Below the pieces are notes generated by a model, which had not been told where the DNA came from, did no database searches, and saw nothing but the letters and a program-made list of their open reading frames with translations. From positions 496,001 through 560,000 of the forward strand of contig NZ_JAQIJT010000001.1 of NCBI RefSeq assembly GCF_036946125.1: a DNA stretch of 64,000 nucleotides, given 5' to 3'. The translations under genes were made by a program, and so were the position numbers. This document shows positions 34,185 through 42,247 of this stretch, in pieces (positions within the stretch are counted from its first letter, which is position 1; every line of letters begins with the position of its first letter). Source of the DNA: Sphingomonas adhaesiva. Lineage in GTDB: Bacteria > Pseudomonadota > Alphaproteobacteria > Sphingomonadales > Sphingomonadaceae.

Positions 34185-34475
34185 TCAGCCGCGCTTCTCG
34201 GGCGCGACCAGCTCGACCAGCTTAACACCGAACCTGTCGCCGACCGTCACCACTTCGCCGCGCCCGATCAGCGTGCCGTTGACCAGCACGTCCAGCAGCT
34301 CGCCGGCCTGCCGGTCCAGCTCGATCACGCTCGCCTCGCCCAGCGCCAGCAGCTCGCGCAGCGACAGCGTGGTGGAGCCGATCTCCACCGTCAGCTTGAC
34401 GTCCACGTCCTGCAACATCCGCAGGTTCGCGGCGACCGCGGCGTCGACGGGGAATCCGCCGGTCATGTCGTTCAT
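34185..34475 (-). CDS. fliN: FliN, flagellar motor switch (C-ring) protein
   Basis: 96 residues, a short FliN without an N-terminal extension. The SpoA domain spans most of it: LQDVDVKLTVEIGSTTLSLRELLALGEASVIELDRQAGELLDVLVNG, then RGEVVTVGDRFGVKL. It forms the lower C-ring with FliM. The start overlaps the fliM stop (ATGA). Confidence 0.95.
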   Translation of the reverse strand: MNDMTGGFPVDAAVAANLRMLQDVDVKLTVEIGSTTLSLRELLALGEASVIELDRQAGELLDVLVNGTLIGRGEVVTVGDRFGVKLVELVAPEKRG

Positions 34476-35443
34476 TGGGTCGGTCCTTCGAGCTTCGAAA
34501 TGCGGATGGCGGCACGCCCGTTCGAGGTGCCCACGGTGCCCAGCCCCAGCGGGGCGCCCCCGATCACGATCGGCACGTCGTTGCCGAAGTTGATCGGGAT
34601 GATGTCGCCCGGCTTCAGATCCATCAGCTTCGCGAGCGAGATGGTGGGCTCGGCCAGGACGGAGCGGACCGGCACGCGCACCGTCATCGCGGCGCGCGTC
34701 AGCCGGGTGCGCCATTCCGAATCGACTTCGGCGGGGCGCGCCACGACCTTGCCGGTCAGCGCGACGCTATGCGGCTTCAGCGTGGCGACGGGGTAGAGGA
34801 TGTCGACCAGCGCGGGCTTGCCGGCCCCGCGCGCCACGCCGAAGCGGGTGGCGATGACGACCTCGTCCGCCTCGATCGCGGAATGGAGCCCGGACGACAG
34901 CTCGACGCGCTCGGTGTCGAACCGCGCCGGGGCCAGCGGCTCCCACGCGGTGTCGAGCGCACGCACCAGCGCGCGCGCGACGCGCGTCATCAGGATGTCG
35001 GCGGCGGGCGTGAATTCCTGCGCCATGATGGCGGGCACCTCGCCCGGGCCGCCGAAGAACAGGTCGATCAGCTCGAACACGAACGCGCCGTCCAGCACGC
35101 ACAGCACCGGGCGGTCGTCCATCAGCAACGGCACCCAGGCGGTCAGCCGGTCGCCGCGCGCCAGGCGATAATCGGCGAGGCGCAATACCTCGAGCGGTTC
35201 GGCCCAGGTCCGCGTCTCGGTCCGCCACAGCGCCTCGAACGTCTGCCGCACCCCCCGCGCGGCACGCGCGGAGAGGTGCTGGAGCGTGTGGAGGTCGCCG
35301 AACGGGTGCAGCTTGCCGCCGATGTCGTCCCCCGCCGGCCCCCCGACCAGCGACGCCGGGCTGACGACCGCGTCGGGACGCAGCCGTCCACGCCGCTCGG
35401 ACGCGCCGGGCACTGATTCGGGGGGGGCGGGATCGTTAACCAT
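34472..35443 (-). CDS. fliM: FliM, flagellar motor switch protein
   Basis: 323 residues. The middle CheC-like domain (FGDLHTLQHLSARAARGVRQTFEALWRTETRTW, PVLCVLDGAFVFELIDLFFGG) and C-terminal SpoA domain (VRVPVRSVLAEPTISLAKLMDLKPGDIIPINFGNDVPIVIGG) are clear. The N-terminal CheY-P-binding helix (LSQxEIDALL in E. coli) is not evident: the first 40 residues are Pro/Arg-rich. It begins 6 bases after the fliL stop. Confidence 0.92.
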   Translation of the reverse strand: MVNDPAPPESVPGASERRGRLRPDAVVSPASLVGGPAGDDIGGKLHPFGDLHTLQHLSARAARGVRQTFEALWRTETRTWAEPLEVLRLADYRLARGDRLTAWVPLLMDDRPVLCVLDGAFVFELIDLFFGGPGEVPAIMAQEFTPAADILMTRVARALVRALDTAWEPLAPARFDTERVELSSGLHSAIEADEVVIATRFGVARGAGKPALVDILYPVATLKPHSVALTGKVVARPAEVDSEWRTRLTRAAMTVRVPVRSVLAEPTISLAKLMDLKPGDIIPINFGNDVPIVIGGAPLGLGTVGTSNGRAAIRISKLEGPTQ

Positions 35444-35449
35444 GCCCGG

Positions 35450-36118
35450 TCACTGAACAACGAAATTGGTAAAGTAGACGTTACTGATGCCCCCGAAGCC
35501 CTCTTTTTCGCGCAACGTGGCGTTGATCGAATCGACCAGGCGCTTCTGCAGGTGCTGCTTGCCCGCGCTGGTGAACACCTGATCCTCGGTCGTGTCGCCC
35601 AGCGTCATCAGGATCGCGGAGCGGATCGCGATGTCGTTGGTCTTCAGGTTGTTGATGACCTTCTCGTCATAGGGCGTCGACACCGCGATCCCGACCTGGA
35701 CGAAGTGGACCGAATCCTGAAGATTCGCGGTAAATTCCTTTTCCATGGCGTAATAGTTGGAGGCATATTCCTCGCCGCCGCGACCCGGCGGGGTCGGCGC
35801 GCCGGTGATCTCCTTGGCCTCGCCCTCGCCTTCGCCGCCGCCGCCATGGCCGCCGCCCTCACCCTCGCCCTCGCCGCCTTCGCCGGCGCGCTTCTGCTCG
35901 CTCTTGGGCACCAGGTGCGGCTTGTTGGGATCCTCCTCGTGCGCGGCCTCGGCGTGTCCGCCGCCGCCGACCAGGCCGGAGCCCGCGGCGTACAGGCCGG
36001 CGCCCACGCCGCCGCCCAGCAGGACGACGACGCCGACGACGCCGATCAGGATCATCTTCATCTTGCCCTTCTTCTTGGGCGCGGCGGCGGCATCGGCCGC
36101 GGCAGGTGCGTCACTCAT
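35450..36118 (-). CDS. fliL: FliL, stator-associated flagellar protein with long Gly/Glu linker
   Basis: 222 residues, longer than the usual 150-170. A cytoplasmic Lys-rich start, one membrane helix (residues 20-50), then an approximately 70-residue periplasmic stretch dominated by Gly, Glu and His (EGGEGEGEGGGHGGGGEGEGE). The FliL domain follows (YYAMEKEFTANLQDSVHFVQVGIAVSTPYDEKVINNLKTNDIAIRSAILMTLG). FliL stabilises the stator around the motor. It is 17 bases downstream of fliK. Confidence 0.9.
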   Translation of the reverse strand: MSDAPAAADAAAAPKKKGKMKMILIGVVGVVVLLGGGVGAGLYAAGSGLVGGGGHAEAAHEEDPNKPHLVPKSEQKRAGEGGEGEGEGGGHGGGGEGEGEAKEITGAPTPPGRGGEEYASNYYAMEKEFTANLQDSVHFVQVGIAVSTPYDEKVINNLKTNDIAIRSAILMTLGDTTEDQVFTSAGKQHLQKRLVDSINATLREKEGFGGISNVYFTNFVVQ

Positions 36119-36135
36119 CGTTACGGTCCTTCGGT

Positions 36136-38589
36136 TCAGGCGATACGCTGGTCAGCGTCATCGATCGCGGCGTCGGGACGACGCCGGGCCGATGGCGGTG
36201 CGGAGGGGAGCGGCGCGGCGTGGCGCTGCTGTTGTTGCTGTTGCTGCTGCGACGATGGCTGCTGGCGGTCGGCACCGGCACCCGCGGCTCCGGCGCCATG
36301 GCCCGAGGACGTCGGCTGCTGCTGCTGCTGCTGCTGGCTGCTGCCGTTCGACGTGCCGCCGTTCTGCGTGCTGCCCTGCGATCCCGCGGAGGGCGCGGCC
36401 GGTTGCAGCTTGATCCCGCGCGCCTCGGCCATGTCGGCCAGGCGCGGCTGCGCCTCGGCCAGGAGCGCCGCGGTCTGCGGCTTCTCGGCGGTCAGCTGTA
36501 CCTGCACGGTGTCGCCGTCGCGGTGGAGGCGGATGTCGATCGCGCCCAGCGCATCGGGGACGACGCGCACGCGCATGTCGTTGGCATCCGCCATGTCGCG
36601 CAGCTGCTCGATCCGCGCGATCATCGATTCGGGCCAGCGCGGCTGCGTCATGTCGAGCGGCGCCTGCGACACGGTCGCGGGCGACGTGGCCGGCGCGATC
36701 GACGGCGTGCCGGACGCCACGGTGAGCGCTTCGGTGCCGGCTGCGGTGACGGCGGCGGCGTCGAGGGTGGCGGGCGTCGCCGGCGCCGCGGTGCGATCGT
36801 CGGCGGTGAACGCGCGGTGGATCGCATCGGCGAAGGTGCGCGCGGCCGAAGCGATGAACGGCGCCGGGGCGGTCGCGGCGCGCTCGTTCGCGCGTGCCGG
36901 CGCGGCCGCCGCCGGTTCGGTGGCGCGGATGGTGGGGGCAGGCTGAGCGCCCGCCACCGGCGCGGCCTCGATCGCGACCGTCGGCTGCGGAACGGCAGCG
37001 GTCGCGATGACCTCGGCCGGACGCGTCGCCGCCGCCGGTGCGGCGATGACCGGCGCGGGAGCCGGCGCCGCCACGTTCGCAGCTGGGACGGCGGCGGTGA
37101 CGGGTGCGGCGGTAGCCGCCGGCGCCGCCGCGATGGGGGCGGCCTCGGCGACCTGCGGCGCGGTGCGCGCGATCACGTCGACGATGACCGGAGCATCGCT
37201 CGCCGTCAGCGTCACCGGCGTCGCGGCGAAGCGGCTCGGCGGGACGGCGGATGCACCCGGCAGGGGGGGCGGTGTGACCGACGCGACGGCGGATGTCGCC
37301 GTGCCGGTCGCCGGTCGCGACACCTCCGCGATCGTGCGGCGCTGCGGACCGGCCGCGCGCGTCTGCCGACCGGATGCAGCGTCGGCGACGAGGGACACGA
37401 CCGGCGCCGCGGTGGCGGCGTTGCCCGGCGGTGTCGCGACGACGGGTTGGGTTACGGACGCGACCTGGACGGCCGGCACGGTCGCGGCATCGCGCGCGGC
37501 CTTCGTCGCCGGGGAAGCGGTTGTGACCGGGGCGGCCGCGGGGCTTGCCGTCGTCGTGGCCGTGCGGGACGCGCTTTCCACGGGAACGGCAGCCGGTGCG
37601 GGCAGGGGACCGGCGGCAGGTGCGACGGGCGTCGGCGTCGCGACCGGGACCACGGGCGCGCTCCGCGCCGGCGCGTCGTCCGGCCTCTGCCGGATGACCG
37701 GCGCGGCGATCCCGGGCGTCGCGACAGCGCTCGACGCACGCACCGCGCGCAGCGCGGGCGATGGGGACGAGGGCGAGGATGCGGGCGGGGGCGACGCGAC
37801 CGCAGCGGTCGCCGCCGGCACCGCGGGCAGCGGCACGGCGGACGGAGACGCGACGGGGACGGGCTGATCGGCGGTCGCGACCGCCGCCTCCGCCACCGCC
37901 ACCGCGGCATCGTCGGTCTTCTCGTCGCGATCCTCGGGAGTCGCGGTCGCGTCTGCGGCCTTCTCGGGCGGCGTGGCGACGGGCATGGGAACCGCGACCG
38001 CGCGCGGCGTCGCGACCTCGCCCGACGGCGGCGGCACGATGTCCACCGCGGCGGGGTTTGGCCGCGGCAGGACGGGACCGCGGGGCGAGGCGACGATGCG
38101 CAGCACCGGCTTCGTCGCGACCGGCCCGGTGAGCGTGGGCGCGGGCGTACCCGGTACGGGCGCGGGCGTGTCTACCGCCTCCTCCGGCGCGAGCCGCGCG
38201 AGCGGCGCGGCGGGCGCGGGCGGGATGGCGATGCCGGTGGCGTCGTGGAGCCAGGCAAGCGCCGCCTCCGCCTCGGACGGCACCGGGGCCGGCGGCACCT
38301 CGGTCGCCGGCAAGGTGGTGCCGCCGGCGGCAACCGATTGCCGTGCGGTGGCGGGCCGTACCTGTGCCACGATGCCGTCGGGCAGTGCGATGCCGGGCAC
38401 CTCGCCGGGCAGCGGCGCGACCCCGACCGGCGTCGCGACAGCGGCGACGTCGCCGGTCATCAGGTCGAGGAAGGGCGCGGGATCGCCCGCGGGCGTCGCG
38501 CCCGGCGCCAGCGGGGAGGCGGGGGTCGGGGCCAGCGTCAGCACCGCGCCGGGGGCGGTGGAGAGCATCAGGCTTGCGATCGTGGTCAA
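36136..38589 (-). CDS. fliK: FliK, flagellar hook-length control protein
   Basis: 817 residues starting at a TTG, chosen because GAGGAAGAG lies 8 bases upstream. Residues 1-640 are a disordered Ala/Pro/Thr/Val-rich ruler with no repeats of obvious period. The Flg_hook domain is near 660-735 (MIARIEQLRDMADANDMRVRVVPDALGAIDIRLHRDGDTVQVQLTAE). The tail has two polyglutamine runs of about 7-8 residues coded by CAG/CAA repeats. It measures the hook and triggers the FlhB switch. A sigma-54 box lies 40 bases upstream. Confidence 0.88.
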   Translation of the reverse strand: MTTIASLMLSTAPGAVLTLAPTPASPLAPGATPAGDPAPFLDLMTGDVAAVATPVGVAPLPGEVPGIALPDGIVAQVRPATARQSVAAGGTTLPATEVPPAPVPSEAEAALAWLHDATGIAIPPAPAAPLARLAPEEAVDTPAPVPGTPAPTLTGPVATKPVLRIVASPRGPVLPRPNPAAVDIVPPPSGEVATPRAVAVPMPVATPPEKAADATATPEDRDEKTDDAAVAVAEAAVATADQPVPVASPSAVPLPAVPAATAAVASPPPASSPSSPSPALRAVRASSAVATPGIAAPVIRQRPDDAPARSAPVVPVATPTPVAPAAGPLPAPAAVPVESASRTATTTASPAAAPVTTASPATKAARDAATVPAVQVASVTQPVVATPPGNAATAAPVVSLVADAASGRQTRAAGPQRRTIAEVSRPATGTATSAVASVTPPPLPGASAVPPSRFAATPVTLTASDAPVIVDVIARTAPQVAEAAPIAAAPAATAAPVTAAVPAANVAAPAPAPVIAAPAAATRPAEVIATAAVPQPTVAIEAAPVAGAQPAPTIRATEPAAAAPARANERAATAPAPFIASAARTFADAIHRAFTADDRTAAPATPATLDAAAVTAAGTEALTVASGTPSIAPATSPATVSQAPLDMTQPRWPESMIARIEQLRDMADANDMRVRVVPDALGAIDIRLHRDGDTVQVQLTAEKPQTAALLAEAQPRLADMAEARGIKLQPAAPSAGSQGSTQNGGTSNGSSQQQQQQQPTSSGHGAGAAGAGADRQQPSSQQQQQQQQRHAAPLPSAPPSARRRPDAAIDDADQRIA

Positions 38590-38629
38590 GGCCGACTCTT
38601 CCTCGTGGGTTGAACTCGAGGAGCGTTCC

Positions 38630-38644
38630 GCAAGAAGCGTGCCG
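38630..38644 (-). promoter_or_regulatory. sigma-54 promoter of fliK operon
   Basis: On the minus strand the sequence is CGGCACGCTTCTTGC, one base off the TGGCACG-N4-TTGC consensus, with GG and GC at the required spacing. The -12 GC is about 41 bases before the fliK TTG start, leaving room for the GAGGAAGAG ribosome binding site. Confidence 0.75.
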
Positions 38645-38654
38645 TTTCGCCCGG

Positions 38655-39065
38655 TTACCGTCGGCGGGTGGGGGCGGGCGCGTCCTCCAGCGCCTTCATC
38701 TCGGCGCGGATCACCTCTGCGCGGTGGCGGTCGATCAGCTTCTCGACCGCATTCTGGTCGCGGCGCGCGGTACGCGTGGCCTCGCTGCGGCGGTCGGCGA
38801 CCATTTCCGCATGGCGGACGCGCTCGATCGCGGCGTCGGCGGAGCGGTGCAGCCGCTCGCGGAAATGCGCGGCGGCGGCGAGGTGCGCGGCGCCGGGAAC
38901 CAGGCTGGGTTGCGGGGCGACGGCATCGGCCAGGCTCGCGATGCGCTGCGCCAGCAGCTGCTCGCTGGTGACCTGCGCCTGCGCGCGCGCCTCGTCGGCC
39001 CGGGCGAGGCCCAGCTGGAGAGTGCGGACCCGGTGAAGCCGCGCCAGCCGCTTGCCGTCAGGCAT
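38655..39065 (-). CDS. fliJ: FliJ-like flagellar export chaperone
   Basis: 136 residues, almost entirely charged helix (LARLHRVRTLQLGLARADEARAQAQ, RDQNAVEKLIDRHRAEVIRAEMKALEDAPAP), consistent with the FliJ coiled coil that links the FliI ATPase to FlhA. Sequence is weakly conserved in this family, so the call rests on shape and on its position right after fliI (26-base gap) and before fliK. Confidence 0.8.
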   Translation of the reverse strand: MPDGKRLARLHRVRTLQLGLARADEARAQAQVTSEQLLAQRIASLADAVAPQPSLVPGAAHLAAAAHFRERLHRSADAAIERVRHAEMVADRRSEATRTARRDQNAVEKLIDRHRAEVIRAEMKALEDAPAPTRRR

Positions 39066-39091
39066 GACGCTGGTCTCTTGCCGCCGTCATG

Positions 39092-40423
39092 TCAGGCATC
39101 GCCGAAGACGCCGGTCAGCTCCATCGCGGCGTCATCCAGCGTCACGACCTGCGACGTGTCCTGCCGCACGAATTCCATGATCGCGGGGTGATAGGCGATT
39201 GCGGCGTCGATCGCGGGATCGCTGCCGCTGCGATAGGCGCCCATCAGCACCAGATCGCGATTTTCCTCGTACGTGGCGAGGTGGCGGCGCAGCGCGCGTG
39301 CGGCCTGCTGGTGATCGTGGCCGACGATGTCGTTCATCACGCGGCTGACCGATTTCGAGATGTCGATCGCCGGATAGACCGCGCGCTCCGCCATCGCGCG
39401 GCTGAGCACGATATGGCCGTCGAGGATCGATCGCGCGGAATCGACGACCGGATCGTTGCCGTCGTCGCCGTCCGCCAGCACGGTATAGATCGCGGTGATC
39501 GCGCCGCCGGTGTGGACGTCGGACCCGGCGCGCTCGATCAGATTGGGCAGCATCGCGATCGCCGAGGGCGGATAGCCGCGCGCCGAGGCCGGCTCACCCA
39601 GCGCCAGCCCGATCTCGCGACCGGCATGCGCGACGCGGGTCAGCGAATCGATGATGAGGAGGACGTTCCTGCCCTCCGCGCGGAAATTCTCGGCGATGGC
39701 GGTCGCGCGCAGCGCGCCGCGGATGCGCAGCACCGGCGAGTGATTGGCGGGCACCGCGACCACGACGGAGCGCGCGCGCGCCTCGCCCGCGACCTTGGTC
39801 TCCAGGAAGTCCGCTACCTCGCGGCTGCGCTCGCCGATCAGGCCGATGACGACGACGTCGGCCTGCGCCGCGCGCACCATCATTCCCAGCAGCACCGACT
39901 TGCCGACGCCCGATCCGGCCATGATGCCGACGCGCTGCCCCTGACCGACCGTCAGCAGGCCGTTGATCGCGCGAACCCCGACATCCATCGGCGCCAGCAC
40001 GCGGCCGCGGTCGAGCGGCGACTGGATCCGGCCGGCGAGCGGCCAGCGCCCGGCACCGCGAATCGGGCCGAGCCCGTCGATCGGATGCCCCGCGCCGTCG
40101 ACCACGCGGCCCAGCAGCGCGGCGCCCACCTCCGCCTCGCCCGGCGCGCCCAGCGGGCGGACGGGGGCGTTGGGCAGCAGCGCGGCGGGACCGCCCAGGT
40201 TCATCATCAGCGTGCGGCCGTTGCGAAAGCCGATGACCTCCGCCTCGACCTGATGCCCGCCCTCCGCGCCGATGCGGCACACCGTCCCGACCGGCAGCGA
40301 CAGCCCGACGGCCTCCATCAGCAGTCCGTCATAGGAGGCGAGCCGCCCCGACACGCGCGCGCGCGGGCGCACGTCGGTGGTGGACAGCACGTCCAGCACG
40401 TCGCCGGCGAACCCCGTCAGCAT
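39092..40423 (-). CDS. fliI: FliI, flagellum-specific ATPase
   Basis: 443 residues from MLTGFAGDVLD. Walker A GSGVGKS is at residues 170-176. LLIIDSLTRVAHAGREIGLALGEPASARGYPPSAI provides Walker B and the family signature. The N-terminal barrel and C-terminal helical domain are complete. It is the hexameric ATPase that prepares substrates for export. The start lies inside the 3' end of fliH (7-base overlap). Confidence 0.95.
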   Translation of the reverse strand: MLTGFAGDVLDVLSTTDVRPRARVSGRLASYDGLLMEAVGLSLPVGTVCRIGAEGGHQVEAEVIGFRNGRTLMMNLGGPAALLPNAPVRPLGAPGEAEVGAALLGRVVDGAGHPIDGLGPIRGAGRWPLAGRIQSPLDRGRVLAPMDVGVRAINGLLTVGQGQRVGIMAGSGVGKSVLLGMMVRAAQADVVVIGLIGERSREVADFLETKVAGEARARSVVVAVPANHSPVLRIRGALRATAIAENFRAEGRNVLLIIDSLTRVAHAGREIGLALGEPASARGYPPSAIAMLPNLIERAGSDVHTGGAITAIYTVLADGDDGNDPVVDSARSILDGHIVLSRAMAERAVYPAIDISKSVSRVMNDIVGHDHQQAARALRRHLATYEENRDLVLMGAYRSGSDPAIDAAIAYHPAIMEFVRQDTSQVVTLDDAAMELTGVFGDA

Positions 40424-41223
40424 GCCGGAAGGGCCACCCGGTCGATCGCGCTCGTCAGCTGCTCCAGCCACATGTCCGGCCCGTCCTCGACGATGGTCGA
40501 GGCGGCCTCCAGCACGAAGCTGCCGCGCGCGACGGCGGCGTCGCCCACCGCGAAGATCGTGTCGGGCAGCTTGCCCTCCAGCAGCGCCACGTCGTCGGGG
40601 TGGACGCGCAGCATCGCCGACTCGCTCGCATCGGCGAGCATCTCGGTCGCGGCGGCGATTCGCCGGCCGAGCAGCTCGGCGGAGACGCCCGTATCGCCCA
40701 CCACCTGGCGGACCAGCGCCAGTACGGTGCGGCGCAGCTTCTCGGCCAGCGCGGCGCGGTCGATCGCGCCGCCCGCCTTCAGCTCCATCACCAGCGTGTC
40801 GAGCATCGCACGGTCGCGCTCCGCATCGGCGCGCGCGGCAAGCGTCGCGGCGGCGATGCCGTCCTCGTACCCCTCGGCCCGCGCCACCTCCAGCCGGTCG
40901 ATGAAGGCGGTGTCGTCGGCCTGCGCGCCGAGCGGATCCCAGCCCTCGGTGGGGTTGGCGTCGCGGTCGGCCGGCGCGAAGTGGCGCGGCATGCCGGCAT
41001 CGGTGTCGGCGGCGGACGGCTGCGCGGCGCCTCCGCGCCGCGCGCCGACGACGGTCGCGGTGTCGTCGCCGAACGCTTCCTCGATCCGCTGGATGAGTTC
41101 GGCCGGGCTGAACCCGGCGATCGACTGCTCGCGACGCTCGCGCACGCGCGTGCTGGCGGCGGCGTCCGAGCGCGACGGCAGGCCGATGACGAAGCCGGGA
41201 TGGGGGGAAAACGCCTCAGACAT
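40417..41223 (-). CDS. fliH: FliH, negative regulator/stator of the FliI ATPase
   Basis: 268 residues. After a variable, partly disordered N-terminus, a helical stalk (FIDRLEVARAEGYEDGIAAATLAARADAERDRAMLDTLVMELKAGG) leads to a globular C-terminal domain (LALVRQVVGDTGVSAELLGRRIAAATEMLADASESAMLRVHPDDVALL), the ATP-synthase b/delta-like layout of FliH. It overlaps fliG by 8 bases and fliI by 7. Confidence 0.87.
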   Translation of the reverse strand: MSEAFSPHPGFVIGLPSRSDAAASTRVRERREQSIAGFSPAELIQRIEEAFGDDTATVVGARRGGAAQPSAADTDAGMPRHFAPADRDANPTEGWDPLGAQADDTAFIDRLEVARAEGYEDGIAAATLAARADAERDRAMLDTLVMELKAGGAIDRAALAEKLRRTVLALVRQVVGDTGVSAELLGRRIAAATEMLADASESAMLRVHPDDVALLEGKLPDTIFAVGDAAVARGSFVLEAASTIVEDGPDMWLEQLTSAIDRVALPAC

Positions 41224-42247
41224 AATCGTCGTCGCCGGCCCCCATCTGGATCGTGCCGTCCTTGGCCAGGTTGCGCGCGATCTGGATCATCACCTTCTGC
41301 GCGTCGAGCACCTCGCTCAGCTTCATCGGGCCGCGGGCCTCCATATCGTCGCGGATGCCGTCGGCGGCGCGCGCCGACATGCAGCCCAGGATGCGGTTGC
41401 GCGCAGCCTCGTCCACGCCCTTCAGCGCGCGGGTCAGCGTGTCGCCGTCGACGTTGCGGATCAGCGTGCCCAGGTTCTTGTCGTCCATCTCCAGCAGGTT
41501 GTCGAAGACGAACATCGCCTCCTCGATCTGCCGCGCGATGTCGCGGTCCATCTTGAACAGCTTCGGCATGACGCGCTGCTCGACCGACTTGCGCGCGCCC
41601 TGCAGCAGCTTCGCCGCCTCGCGCGCGCCGCCCAGCTGGACGCTGGCGGACGAGCCGCCCGATCCGCCGCCGCCCTGGCCGGTGCGGCTGGCGATCAGCA
41701 TGCGCAGCGTCTCCACCGCCTCGGGCGTGATCGGGCCGAGCTTGGCGATGCGGTGCAGGATGTCCGGCTGCGTCGCCTCGGGCAATTGCTCCAGTACCTT
41801 GCTGCCGACCTCGGGGTCGAGGTTCGCGATCAGCACCGCGGCGATCTGCGGGTGCTCCTTGTCCAGGATGCCGGCGATCTCGCTCGCGTCCAGCCAGTCG
41901 AGCATGTCGATCTCGCACACCGCCTCGGTCGGGGTGATGCGCGCCAGTACGCTCTCCGCCTTCTCGCGGCCGAGTGCACGGGTCATGACCGATTCGACCT
42001 TGCGGCCCGGATCGAAGGTGATGCCGGTGCGATCGCGCGCGCGCCCGACGAAATCGTCGAGCACCGCCTCCACCTCTTCCTCGCTGACATCGGCGACGGA
42101 GAACATCGCCGACCCCAGATTGCGGACCTCTTCGGGGTCCAGCTTCTGGAGGATCGCGGCGGCCTCGTCGTCGCCGACGAGCATCATCAGCACCGCGGCA
42201 CGCTCGGTGCCGGTGAAGGTGCGCGGGGGGGTGCCGGCGATCGTCAC
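41216..42247 (-). CDS. fliG: FliG, flagellar motor switch protein
   Basis: 343 residues. N-terminal TGTERAAVLMMLVGDDEAAAILQKLDPEEV, middle HPQIAAVLIANLDPEVGSKVLEQLP with the EHPQ motif, and C-terminal torque domain (MFVFDNLLEMDDKNLGTLIRNVDGDTLTRALKGVDEAARNRILGCMSARAADGIRDDMEARGP) with the charged residues that contact the stator. Ends DDDYV. The start overlaps the fliF stop (ATGA). Confidence 0.96.
   Translation of the reverse strand: MTIAGTPPRTFTGTERAAVLMMLVGDDEAAAILQKLDPEEVRNLGSAMFSVADVSEEEVEAVLDDFVGRARDRTGITFDPGRKVESVMTRALGREKAESVLARITPTEAVCEIDMLDWLDASEIAGILDKEHPQIAAVLIANLDPEVGSKVLEQLPEATQPDILHRIAKLGPITPEAVETLRMLIASRTGQGGGGSGGSSASVQLGGAREAAKLLQGARKSVEQRVMPKLFKMDRDIARQIEEAMFVFDNLLEMDDKNLGTLIRNVDGDTLTRALKGVDEAARNRILGCMSARAADGIRDDMEARGPMKLSEVLDAQKVMIQIARNLAKDGTIQMGAGDDDYV

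Noticed and set aside
36136..38589. A frameshift or fusion explaining the 817-residue FliK
   Set aside because: The frame is continuous with uniform composition, and the Flg_hook domain sits at the expected C-terminal place; a long ruler region is the simpler reading.
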